Below are positions 34,763 through 42,855 of a stretch of DNA of 64,000 nucleotides, one piece after another. Source of the DNA: Candidatus Onthenecus intestinigallinarum (GTDB lineage: Bacteria; Bacillota; Clostridia; Christensenellales; Aristaeellaceae); the NCBI GenBank assembly GCA_018713325.1, contig DVFJ01000008.1:1-64000 (forward strand), given 5' to 3'. The position numbers were made by a program, and so were the translations under genes. A model generated the notes under the pieces. The model saw only the letters and a program-made list of their open reading frames with translations, made no database searches and was not told the DNA's origin. The number at the start of each line of letters is the position of its first letter. Within the stretch, counting starts at the first letter, position 1.

Positions 34763-36757
34763 ATGAACAGGACGATCGGCATTCTGGCCCACGCGGACGC
34801 GGGCAAGACGACGCTCAGCGAGCAGATTCTCTGCCTGGCGGGCGTGCTGCGCGCGCCGGGACGCGTGGACCATCAGGACGCGTTCATGGATTCGGACGCG
34901 ATGGAGCGCCGCCGGGGCATCACGATCTTTTCCGGCCAGGCGGTCTTTGCGCTTGGCGAAAACCGCTATACGTTGCTGGACACGCCGGGCCATGCGGATT
35001 TTTCCGCCGAGATGGAGCGCGCGCTGCAGGCGCTGGATGCGGCGATCCTCGTCGTCAGCTGCGTGGAGGGCGTGCAGAGCCACACGGAGACGATCTGGCG
35101 GCTGGCGCGCCGGGCCGGGCTGCCGGCCTTCTTCTTCCTGAACAAGACGGACCGCGTGGGCGCGGATGTGGACCGCACGCTCGCCGCCATCCGCAAGCGC
35201 CTGACGCCGGACTGCGCGCTGTTTGGCGAAGGGGCGGCGCAGGGCCGCTTTTCCGACGCGGAGCGGGAGGAGATCGCCGCGCGCGACGAGGCGCTGCTGG
35301 AGCGCTACCTGGAGGATGGCGCGACGGACGCGGCATTCATGGAGGCTGCGCGGCGCGAGGTGGCGCAGGGACGGCTGTTCCCGGCGTTCAGCGGCGCGGC
35401 CCTGCGCGGCGAGGGCGTCGAGGCGCTGCTGTATGGCCTGGACGCGCTGTTGACGACCGACTACGCGTCGCGCCTGGACGAGCCGTTTGCCGCGCACGTG
35501 TTCCGCGTGCGCCGGGACGGCCAGGGGGCGCGGGAGACGCACATGAAGGTGCTCGCGGGCAGGCTGCGCGTCAAGGACGAGGTGCAGGCGCTGACGGCGG
35601 ACGGCGGGACGGCGCGTGAGAAGGCGCACGAGCTGCGCGTCTATCACGGCGAGCGCTACCGTTCCGTTGCACAGGCCGGCGCGGGCGAGGTCGTCGCAGT
35701 GACGGGGCTGGCCCTGCCGCTGCCCGGCGACCGCATCGGCGACCGGCCCGCCCGCGCGCGGTTTGAGACGCGGCCGATGCTGCGCGCCCGTGCGCTGTTC
35801 GGCCCGCCGCTGCAAAAGGACGCCGTGCTGGCCGCGATGCGCCAGCTGGAGCAGGAGGATCCCGCGCTCTCGGTCGGCGTCGACCCGGACACGGGCGAGC
35901 CGGAGGTCAGCGTCATGGGCCCCATCCAGCTGGAGGTGCTTCAGGAGCTGCTGCGCACGCGCTTTGCGATGGATGTGCGCTTTGGCGACAGCCGCATCCT
36001 GTACCTGGAGACGATCGCAGCGCCGGCGATGGGCGTGGGGCACTACGAGCCGCTGCGCCACTATGCGGAGGTGCATCTGCGCCTGACGCCCGGCCCGCGC
36101 GGCAGCGGCGTGACATTCCAAAGCGTATGCCCGGTGGATGTGCTGGCGCTCAACTGGCAGCGGCTGATCGGGACGCATGTGCTGGAGCGTGCGCATCGCG
36201 GCGTGCTGACCGGCGCGCCGCTGACGGACGTGTGCGTGACGCTTGTGACGGGGCGCGCGCACCTGAAGCACACGGAGGGAGGCGACTTCCGCGAGGCGAC
36301 GTATCGCGCGATCCGGCAGGGGCTGATGGGCGCGCAGAGCGTGCTGCTCGAGCCGGTGTGCCGTTTTGCGCTGAGCGTGCCCCAGGGCGCGCTGGGCCGC
36401 GTGCTCGCAGACCTGACGCGCCTGCGCGCGGACTTTGAGGCGCCGCAGCAGACGGATGAAATGGCGTCGATCGAGGGCCTGTGTCCTGCCTCGACGTTCA
36501 TGCGCTATCCCGCGGCGTTCACGGCGGCGACGCACGGGCGCGGCACGGTCTCCTACGCGCTGTCGCACTATGCGCCCTGCCACGACGCGGAACAGGTCGT
36601 TGCGGCGGCGGCATACAATCCGCTGGCCAGCCTCGCGGATACGCCGGATTCGGTGTTTTGCAGCCATGGTGCGGGCTTCAACGTCAGCTGGCGCGAGGCG
36701 CCCGCCTGGGCGCACTGTCCGCCGCCGGAGCGGGAGACAAGACCGTTTGTGCCGTAA
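34763..36757 (+). CDS. TetM-like ribosomal protection GTPase (translation factor family)
   Basis: The 664-aa EF-G-related GTPase has G1 ADAGKTT (11-17), switch I RRRGITI (50-56), G3 DTPGHADF (73-80), G4 NKTD (127-130), then domain II, domain III (MGPIQLEVLQELL), domain IV and a V-like C-terminus. Length and order match tetracycline ribosomal protection proteins (TetM is about 639 aa), which remove drug from the ribosome. HADAGK replaces the usual HVDAGK. Such distant homologues are common in gut Clostridia and resistance is unproven. ATG 34763 starts the conserved block; an upstream TTG (34724) is closer to GGAGG. Confidence 0.85.
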   Translation: MNRTIGILAHADAGKTTLSEQILCLAGVLRAPGRVDHQDAFMDSDAMERRRGITIFSGQAVFALGENRYTLLDTPGHADFSAEMERALQALDAAILVVSCVEGVQSHTETIWRLARRAGLPAFFFLNKTDRVGADVDRTLAAIRKRLTPDCALFGEGAAQGRFSDAEREEIAARDEALLERYLEDGATDAAFMEAARREVAQGRLFPAFSGAALRGEGVEALLYGLDALLTTDYASRLDEPFAAHVFRVRRDGQGARETHMKVLAGRLRVKDEVQALTADGGTAREKAHELRVYHGERYRSVAQAGAGEVVAVTGLALPLPGDRIGDRPARARFETRPMLRARALFGPPLQKDAVLAAMRQLEQEDPALSVGVDPDTGEPEVSVMGPIQLEVLQELLRTRFAMDVRFGDSRILYLETIAAPAMGVGHYEPLRHYAEVHLRLTPGPRGSGVTFQSVCPVDVLALNWQRLIGTHVLERAHRGVLTGAPLTDVCVTLVTGRAHLKHTEGGDFREATYRAIRQGLMGAQSVLLEPVCRFALSVPQGALGRVLADLTRLRADFEAPQQTDEMASIEGLCPASTFMRYPAAFTAATHGRGTVSYALSHYAPCHDAEQVVAAAAYNPLASLADTPDSVFCSHGAGFNVSWREAPAWAHCPPPERETRPFVP

Positions 36758-36955
36758 GGGGGAACGCGTCCGGGATTCCTGGAGGACTGAGAAGGAAATG
36801 TGCCGCTGTTCGTCCGGAATAGGTGAAGGACAATTCGCAAGGCCGGGCGCGCTGAAAAAACGGATTTTGTAAAACCGGCGTTGAACGTGAAACCCGACAG
36901 TATGCGATCGTCGTGCCGGAGAAGAAGCGCTGACCGGTTCGGCGCGTGCAAGCCA

Positions 36956-36990
36956 ACAGCCCTGCGCCACAGAGAAAGGCGCAGGGCTGT
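36956..36990 (-). terminator. intrinsic-type hairpin after larC
   Basis: A 13-bp perfect stem (36956-36968 with 36978-36990), 9-nt loop. On the minus strand it lies 28 nt past the larC stop. The tail (TGGCTTGC) is weak. The remaining 36758-36955 holds no convincing gene, only a weak A/T-rich hairpin near 36850-36880. Confidence 0.65.
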
Positions 36991-37017
36991 CGAATGTAGA
37001 CAGGCGTCGGGGGACGA

Positions 37018-38355
37018 TTACCGTTCGCCCTCCTGCTCGACGGCGTGGGCGGCGTCGGGGAAGGAGAGGTTCGCCTCGCGCGCGATGCGGGCGACGTCGT
37101 CGGACTCGGGCTTCTCGCGGCGCACGCCGTATCCCTCCGAGCGCTTGAAGCGCACGGGCCCAAAGCGCGTGGGGCGCGTCTCCTGCGTGCGCGTGGAGAG
37201 AACATAGCGTTCCTGTACGCAGCAGCGCACGCCCAGCGTCGTGGTCTGCTCCAGCATCAGGCGCGCAAAGCGCGGCGCTTCGTCCTCCGGGCAGATGCAG
37301 CCCAGCAGCACGCCGGGGCGGTTCTTCTTCATGAACAGCGGGGCGGTGTATACATCCAGCGCGCCGGCGGAGAGCAGGGCCTCCGACGCGAAGGCGACGG
37401 CCTCCGGCGTCATGTCGTCCAGATTGCAGCGCAGCTCGGCGACGCGCGGCTGCAGGTCGTCATGCTCGCCCAGGAACGCGCGCAGGCAGTTGGCGACGGG
37501 AAAATCCTTCTTGCCCATGCCGTAGCCGATCCGCTCCGTCGCCATGGCCTCCATCGGGCCAAAGGCGTCGACGAAGTATTTGAGCAGCGCCGCGCCCGTC
37601 GGCGTGCACAGCTCGCCCTCGACGCGGCCCGCGTTGCAGGGCACGCCGCGCAGAATGGAGGCCGTCGCGGGCGCCGGTACCGGCAGGATGCCGTGCGCAC
37701 AGCGCACGTGACCATAACCTGTGCTGACGGGCGAGGCGATCACGCGATCCGGCGCGATGCGCTCCATCAGCATCGACACGCCGACGATGTCGGCCACGGC
37801 GTCCAAGGAGCCGACCTCGTGAAAGTGGATCTCCTCCACCGGCCGGCCGTGCGCCTCAGCTTCCGCCTGCGCGATCAGCGCATAGACCGCCAGCGCGTCG
37901 CGGCGGACGGTGTCGGAGACGGGAAGCCCTGCAATGATCGATTCGATCTCGCGCATGCCGGCGTGGTGATGATGCGCATGGGCATGTTCATGCGCATGCT
38001 CGTGCTCATGTTCATGTTCATGCGCATGCTCGTGCTCATGGGCATGGACATGCTCGTGCATATGCTCATGCGCATGCTCGTGCGCATGGGGATGGACGAA
38101 CGCATGCGGGGATACGTGCGCGCCGTCGCCATGGACGTCGAGGCTTTCCTCTGCCTCGCCGTGCACGGTGACGGACATGTGGATGCCGCTGATGCCGCAC
38201 TTGGCGGAGGGCTCCATCTCCACGCGCACGCCGGGCAGGCCCAGGGCGTTCATCTCCCGCACGAAGGCGTGCGGATCGTCCAACAGGCCGGCGAGCGCGC
38301 CCAGAAGCATGTCGCCCGACGCGCCCATCGCACATTCCAGGTAGAGCAGTTTCAT
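37018..38355 (-). CDS. larC: nickel-pincer cofactor biosynthesis protein LarC
   Basis: The 445-aa CTP-dependent nickel cyclometallase inserts Ni into the pincer dinucleotide. N-terminal LYLECAMGASGDMLLGAL, HFHEVGSLDAVADIVG and CNLDDMTPEAVAFASEAL are conserved. Residues 88-131 form a His/Glu tract (over 25 His) that should bind Ni2+. Here the gene is one continuous frame, unlike the larC1/larC2 frameshift arrangement of Lactiplantibacillus. ATG 38355 overlaps the larB stop (ATGA). Confidence 0.96.
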   Translation of the reverse strand: MKLLYLECAMGASGDMLLGALAGLLDDPHAFVREMNALGLPGVRVEMEPSAKCGISGIHMSVTVHGEAEESLDVHGDGAHVSPHAFVHPHAHEHAHEHMHEHVHAHEHEHAHEHEHEHEHAHEHAHAHHHHAGMREIESIIAGLPVSDTVRRDALAVYALIAQAEAEAHGRPVEEIHFHEVGSLDAVADIVGVSMLMERIAPDRVIASPVSTGYGHVRCAHGILPVPAPATASILRGVPCNAGRVEGELCTPTGAALLKYFVDAFGPMEAMATERIGYGMGKKDFPVANCLRAFLGEHDDLQPRVAELRCNLDDMTPEAVAFASEALLSAGALDVYTAPLFMKKNRPGVLLGCICPEDEAPRFARLMLEQTTTLGVRCCVQERYVLSTRTQETRPTRFGPVRFKRSEGYGVRREKPESDDVARIAREANLSFPDAAHAVEQEGER

Positions 38356-39107
38356 TCCTCGATTCCCCCCATCGTATTGATCCGGTGCGCAAGGAAACCT
38401 GCGCCGAAGCCGTTGTCGATATTGACGACGCTCACGCCGCTGGCGCAGGCGTTGAGCATGGACAGCAGCGCCGCCACGCCGTGAAAGCTCGCGCCATAGC
38501 CGACGCTGGTCGGGACGGCGACGACGGGACAGTCGACCAGGCCGCCGATGACGCTGGCCAGCGCGCCCTCCATGCCCGCCACCGCGACGACGACGCGCGC
38601 GCGCATCAGGTCGTCCACGTGTGAGAGCAGGCGATGTAGTCCGGCGACGCCCACGTCGTACAGGCGCGTCACATGGCTGCCGAGCGTCTCGGCGGTCAGG
38701 GCGGCCTCTTCGGCGACGGGCATGTCGCTGGTGCCGCCCGTGGCGACGACGACGTTGCCGCGCAGCGCAAGCGGGCGCGGCGCCGCGACGGCGATGCGCG
38801 ATACGGGGTCATAGCGGGCCTCGACGCCCGCGCACACGGCCGCGCCCTGCTCAGGCGACAGGCGCGTGATCAGGATGTTCGTCGAGCCCGCGGCGATCAG
38901 GCGCTGCGCGATGCCGACGATCTGCTCGGGCGTCTTGCTCTGTCCGTAGATGACCTCGCCCACCCCCTGGCGCAGCGCCCGGTGGTGGTCGATCTTGGCA
39001 TATCCCAGGTCCTCAAAGGGCTGCGCGCGCAGGCGCAGCGCGGCCTCCTCGGGCGAGAGCGCGCCTGAGCGCACCTGTTGCAGAATCGAAAGGGTGTCCA
39101 AACTCAA
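38352..39107 (-). CDS. larB: nickel-pincer cofactor biosynthesis protein LarB
   Basis: LarB carboxylates and hydrolyses nicotinic acid adenine dinucleotide to P2CMN, the first step to the nickel-pincer nucleotide. The 251-aa sequence has FEDLGYAKIDHHRALRQGVG at the start and an AIR-carboxylase (PurE)-like C-terminal domain (VATGGTSDMPVAEEAALTAE, VAGMEGALASVIGGLV, TSVGYGASFHGVAALLSMLN). TTG 39107 overlaps the larE stop; TTG 39101 has better spacing from GAGGG. Confidence 0.96.
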   Translation of the reverse strand: MSLDTLSILQQVRSGALSPEEAALRLRAQPFEDLGYAKIDHHRALRQGVGEVIYGQSKTPEQIVGIAQRLIAAGSTNILITRLSPEQGAAVCAGVEARYDPVSRIAVAAPRPLALRGNVVVATGGTSDMPVAEEAALTAETLGSHVTRLYDVGVAGLHRLLSHVDDLMRARVVVAVAGMEGALASVIGGLVDCPVVAVPTSVGYGASFHGVAALLSMLNACASGVSVVNIDNGFGAGFLAHRINTMGGIEE

Positions 39108-39889
39108 TCCCTCGCTTTCAGGTCGAGCAGCACGGCGTCAAAGACGCCGTCCAGTGCGCTCAGGATCTGTGTGCGCTGTGCGACGGCGCGTTCCAGCTGG
39201 GCGGCAGGCAGCTGAATGCGCGCCGCGCTGCCGTACAGCCGCACGCGCAGGTCGGAAAAGCCCATCGCGCGCAGCGCATCCTCCGCGCGCTCCACACGCG
39301 CGAGCGCCTCCGCCTCAATGGCCACGCCCGCAGGCACGCGCGTGGCCAGGCACGCATAGGCGGGCTTGTCCCACGTGAACAGTCCGGCCTCGTGCGAGAG
39401 CGCGCGCACCTGCGCCTTGGTCAGGCCGGCTTCGCGCAGCGGGGAGCGCACGCACAGCTCGCGCAGCGCGCGCATGCCGGGCCGGTCCGAGGCGTCGTCG
39501 GAGGCGTTGGTGCCGTCGATCATCAGGTCGTAACCGTCGGCTTTGGCCGCGCGGAGCATCTGCCCGAACATCGCGCGCTTGCAATGATAGCAGCGGTCGG
39601 CCGGGTTGGCGCGCACCGTATCCAGCGCCAGGATGTCCAGCGGCACGACGGTCATCTGCGCGCCGAGCTCCCGCGCAAGGCGCTGCGCGTCCGCAAGCTC
39701 GAAGGCGGGCTGAAACGCGGTGTGCACGCAATAGGCGCGCACGTCACAGCCGAAGCGCCGGGCGGCATGGAGCAGGTATGCGGAGTCCGCGCCGCCGGAG
39801 AACGCCAGCGCCGCGCGCGGATGCTCGTGGAAAAAGGCCGAAAGGCGCGATTCGGCTGCGCGCGTGGCCGCGTCGATGGGATGGAGCAT
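39104..39889 (-). CDS. larE: ATP-dependent sacrificial sulfur transferase LarE
   Basis: The 261-aa PP-loop ATPase adenylates P2CMN and adds sulfur. SGGADSAY (31-38) is the PP-loop. Cys180 in AYACLATR is the probable sacrificial cysteine (equivalent to Cys176 of Lactiplantibacillus LarE), and Cys100/Cys103 form a further pair in RCYHCKR. TNASDD and KAQVRALSHEAGL are conserved. ATG 39889 has GGAGG at 8 nt. It is the first gene of larE-larB-larC; no larA lies in the window. Confidence 0.95.
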   Translation of the reverse strand: MLHPIDAATRAAESRLSAFFHEHPRAALAFSGGADSAYLLHAARRFGCDVRAYCVHTAFQPAFELADAQRLARELGAQMTVVPLDILALDTVRANPADRCYHCKRAMFGQMLRAAKADGYDLMIDGTNASDDASDRPGMRALRELCVRSPLREAGLTKAQVRALSHEAGLFTWDKPAYACLATRVPAGVAIEAEALARVERAEDALRAMGFSDLRVRLYGSAARIQLPAAQLERAVAQRTQILSALDGVFDAVLLDLKARD

Positions 39890-39922
39890 CGGATCCCCCT
39901 CCGTTCGGTATGGATACTCCCC

Positions 39923-39951
39923 AGTATAGCACGCCCTGCGCGGCGTGTATA
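39923..39951 (-). promoter_or_regulatory. lar operon promoter with near-palindromic spacer
   Basis: On the minus strand TATACA (39951-39946), 17 nt, TATACT (39928-39923). The spacer contains the inverted repeat CACGCC (39930-39935)/GGCGTG (39942-39947), flanked by matching TATA motifs, a possible operator (for example nickel- or substrate-responsive; inference). Confidence 0.55.
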
Positions 39952-39973
39952 GCGCCGTTTTCAGCGGATGCGC

Positions 39974-40348
39974 TCACTTGGCTGCGGAAAACCAAAACGC
40001 CTCGTCCAGCCAGGACATCAGCGTATCGTCGATTTCATCCTCTGCCACGACCAGGACGTGGTGCGTCCAGCGATTGGGGTACGCCTCGACGGCCTGCGCG
40101 ATGCGCGGCGACTCCTTGCGGCAGGGCAGGCCAAAGGAGACCAGCAGATATGCCTCCGGCCAGCCCTTGACCCTGCGCCAGGGCAGCGAGGCCATCGCAA
40201 AGACGTGGCGGTTGCGAAAGGAAATCTGGGTTTTGGCGACCCGGACGTCCATGTCCGGGTATGCGCGCTCCAGCTTCTCTCGGAGCGCGGCGTACAGCGG
40301 CAGCATCTGCGGCATGCGGTTGAAGAACGCGATCTCGTCAAAGGACAT
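39974..40348 (-). CDS. DUF5655-like protein
   Basis: The 124-aa soluble protein, with QISFRNRHVFAMASLPWRRV and AYLLVSFGLPCRKESPRIAQ, then RWTHHVLVVAEDEIDDTLMS, resembles DUF5655/YdhG-type small domains of unknown function. ATG 40348 has GGAGG at 7 nt; the upstream frame extension is rejected. It lies upstream of larE on the same strand, but the lar promoter between them makes a functional link doubtful. Confidence 0.72.
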   Translation of the reverse strand: MSFDEIAFFNRMPQMLPLYAALREKLERAYPDMDVRVAKTQISFRNRHVFAMASLPWRRVKGWPEAYLLVSFGLPCRKESPRIAQAVEAYPNRWTHHVLVVAEDEIDDTLMSWLDEAFWFSAAK

Positions 40349-40430
40349 CTCCCGGCCTCCTCTGGAACGCGAATACAGCAACATTTTGCGGCAACGCCTG
40401 GATTTTGTCAAGTGGAGGGGCGCAAAGAAA

Positions 40431-40459
40431 ACCCGCCGTTTCCGAGGGAAACGGCGGGT
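40431..40459 (-). terminator. intrinsic terminator of the polysaccharide deacetylase gene
   Basis: A 13-bp perfect stem (40431-40443 with 40447-40459), loop GAG; the minus-strand tail is TTTCTTTG. Confidence 0.9.
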
Positions 40460-40482
40460 GGGCCGGACACGGGCGCAGGGTT

Positions 40483-41814
40483 TTACTTTTCGACCGCCGG
40501 ACCGACGCCGTAGTATACCTGATTCTCCATGAGCGGAACGCCTGCGTCGGCGAAGAGCTCCTGCACGGTGACGCACAGAAATCCGCGCCGGTTCAGCGCC
40601 TCGACGATGGACTGCGTGTAGCGGTAGGCGCCCTTGTTGATGTCGTGCATGAGCACGATGTCGCCGTCCTCGACACTGTAAATCACGCGGTCGGCGATGT
40701 GGGCGTAGGCGTCGTTGCCGGAGTCCGCGCTGCTCAGCGACCAGTGGATCAGCGGATAGCCGATGCCGTTCTCCACATAGAAGTCGTCGCTGCCGCCGGG
40801 CGTGCGCATCAGGGTGGGCGGGACGCCCGTGACGGCGCTCAGCTCGTCGGCAAAGCGCTGCTTCCAGTCAAAGGCATCCTGCACGTTCATATCGTATGAA
40901 TAGATGTGATAGTAGCCATGACTCTGCACGGAAAAGCCCGCATCCTGCTGGCGGCAGAGGGTGTCGTGGTTCTGGGCGATGTTTTTCCCCACGACGAAGA
41001 ACGTCGCGCTCGCCGCGCCCAGGCGCAGGCGGCTGAGCACGTTCATCGTGTAGGAGCGCGCGCCGCCGTCGTCATACGTCAGCGCGACCATGCGAAAGCG
41101 GCTGTTGTCGGTCTGGGCCTGCGCACGCGGCGTCATGTGGGGGCGAATCTGCGGATAGTAGAGGACGACGTGCAACAGGGTGTTTTTGCCCGGATACAGC
41201 GCGTCCGCGCGGTAGGTGAGCGTCAGGCGCGCGGCGCCCAGCGTGAAGGGCGCGTCCTGCAGGCTCTCCGGCCGGCACAGCGCGTCCAGCGCGGCGGCGT
41301 CCGGCTCCTCCTGCGGAAAGGCGGCGGTCAGCTGTTCGCGCACGGCCTGCGAGAGCAGCGCCCAGGCCGGGCTGTCCGGCGCGAACACGTCGGTGAGCAG
41401 GATGCGCTCGCCCGTCTCGATGTCGTATACCCGGGCGTCGTAGTCGACCCACAGCTGCTCGCGGTCCGCCGCCACGCGCGCGACGGTCAGAAAGCTCATC
41501 CAGCTCGTGCCCGTGCGCGAGATGTACGGCCCCACGTCCAGGCAGGCGTCGGCCAGCTTGGCGCGCGCCGGCAGCCGATCCCGGTTGGCCTCCGCCATTT
41601 CATCCACCAGCGCGCGCATATCCGCATCGACCTGGTCGTTTTGCGTGTCCGGATAGACGCGCAGGATGGAGCTGTCGCGCGATACCGTCTCCTGACGCTC
41701 CTCCTGCGTCACCTGTAAAAAGTAGGGCATGGCGTCATAAAAGCTGCCTTCGCTGTGGGCGAAGCAGGGCGTCAGGGCAAAGGTCAGCGCAATCAGGCAG
41801 ACGAGGGATCGCAT
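40483..41814 (-). CDS. secreted polysaccharide deacetylase (NodB domain) with DUF3298-like N-domain
   Basis: The 443-aa protein has a signal peptide (1-20), an N-terminal RsiV/DUF3298-like region (about 40-230: VWVDYDARVYDIETGERILL-like, LTLTYRADALYPGKN) and a C-terminal NodB domain: LTYDDGG (245-251, metal Asp), SHGYYH (298-303, metal His pair), RTPGGSDDFYVENG and VLMHDIN. It probably deacetylates peptidoglycan or another surface polymer. The same two-domain layout is common in clostridial PdaA/PdaC-like proteins (PdaC of Bacillus has a DUF3298 domain). Divergent from cysK. Confidence 0.88.
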   Translation of the reverse strand: MRSLVCLIALTFALTPCFAHSEGSFYDAMPYFLQVTQEERQETVSRDSSILRVYPDTQNDQVDADMRALVDEMAEANRDRLPARAKLADACLDVGPYISRTGTSWMSFLTVARVAADREQLWVDYDARVYDIETGERILLTDVFAPDSPAWALLSQAVREQLTAAFPQEEPDAAALDALCRPESLQDAPFTLGAARLTLTYRADALYPGKNTLLHVVLYYPQIRPHMTPRAQAQTDNSRFRMVALTYDDGGARSYTMNVLSRLRLGAASATFFVVGKNIAQNHDTLCRQQDAGFSVQSHGYYHIYSYDMNVQDAFDWKQRFADELSAVTGVPPTLMRTPGGSDDFYVENGIGYPLIHWSLSSADSGNDAYAHIADRVIYSVEDGDIVLMHDINKGAYRYTQSIVEALNRRGFLCVTVQELFADAGVPLMENQVYYGVGPAVEK

Positions 41815-41928
41815 CGGTGAGCTCCTCCATTGACAGAGATGGGCTGCATTTGGCGCTTTTCATCCGGCAGCCCCATATGATACAATGCACGGTAAGCTGC
41901 AAAAGGCATCGGAAGGGGAGGGAACGGG

Positions 41929-42852
41929 ATGGTCTATGACAACATTCTGGAGGCGGTCGGGCACACGCCGATGATCCGACTGCGGCGCATGGCGCCCGAG
42001 GGCGCGCAGGTGCTGGTCAAGTTCGAGGGCCTGAACGTCGGCGGCTCGATCAAGACGCGCACGGCGCTGGCGATGATCGAGGACGCGGAGCGGCGCGGGC
42101 TGATCGGGCCGGACACGGTCATCGTCGAGCCGACGAGCGGCAACCAGGGCGTCGGCCTGGCGCTGTGCGGCGCGGTCAAGGGCTACCGGGTGCGCGTGAT
42201 CATGCCCGACTCGGTGTCGCAGGAGCGCCGCAAGCTCGTGCGGCAGTACGGCGCGCAGGTCGTGCTGGTGCGCGACGAGGGCGACATTGGCGCATGCATC
42301 GCGGCATGCCGGCGCATGGCGGACGAGATGGCGCGGGAGGATCCGCGCGTCTTTGTGCCCGGCCAGTTTGACAATCCGGCCAATCCGGAGGCCCACCGCC
42401 GCAGCACCGCCCGGGAGATCCTGGAGCAGGCCGGCGACGTGGACGGCTTTTGCGCGGGCTTTGGCACGGGCGGCACGCTCACCGGCATCGGCGAAGTGCT
42501 GCGCGCGCACAATCCGCGCGTGGCGATCTGGGCGGCCGAGCCGGAAAACGCGGCCGTCCTCTCGGGCGGCCGGGTCGGGTCGCATGTGCAGATGGGGATC
42601 GGCGACGGCCTCGTGCCGGGCAATTTGAATACGGCGCTGGTAGATCGCGTCTGCATCGTCTCCGACGCGCAGGCGCTGCAGACCGCCCGGGATCTGGCGC
42701 GCCTGGAGGGCCTGATGTGCGGCATCTCCAGCGGCACGAACGTCGCCGCGGCGCTCGAAATGGCCCGGGCGCTGGGGCCGGGCAGGCGGGTCGTCACCGT
42801 GCTGCCCGATACGGCGGAGCGCTACTTCTCCACGCCGCTGTTCGACGCGTAG
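41929..42852 (+). CDS. cysK: cysteine synthase / PLP-dependent O-acetylserine sulfhydrylase family
   Basis: The 307-aa enzyme forms cysteine from O-acetylserine and sulfide. The PLP lysine is Lys42 in VGGSIKTRTA, the substrate loop is TSGNQG (69-74) in place of the usual TSGNTG, and the phosphate cup GTGGTLTG is present. ISSGTNVAAALEMA is conserved near the C-terminus. The TSGNQG and KTR variations mean a related beta-replacement activity cannot be excluded. ATG 41929 follows GGGAGGG. It may share no operon with the convergent esterase that ends 4 nt away. Confidence 0.85.
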   Translation: MVYDNILEAVGHTPMIRLRRMAPEGAQVLVKFEGLNVGGSIKTRTALAMIEDAERRGLIGPDTVIVEPTSGNQGVGLALCGAVKGYRVRVIMPDSVSQERRKLVRQYGAQVVLVRDEGDIGACIAACRRMADEMAREDPRVFVPGQFDNPANPEAHRRSTAREILEQAGDVDGFCAGFGTGGTLTGIGEVLRAHNPRVAIWAAEPENAAVLSGGRVGSHVQMGIGDGLVPGNLNTALVDRVCIVSDAQALQTARDLARLEGLMCGISSGTNVAAALEMARALGPGRRVVTVLPDTAERYFSTPLFDA

Positions 42853-42855
42853 GCG

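Noticed and set aside
34727-36970. A 747-codon frame antisense to the TetM-like gene.
   Set aside because: Arg/Ala/Gln-rich without motifs; the sense strand has all G-motifs.
37979-38095. Microsatellite-like CATGCTCATG repeats.
   Set aside because: They encode the His/Glu tract of LarC in frame.
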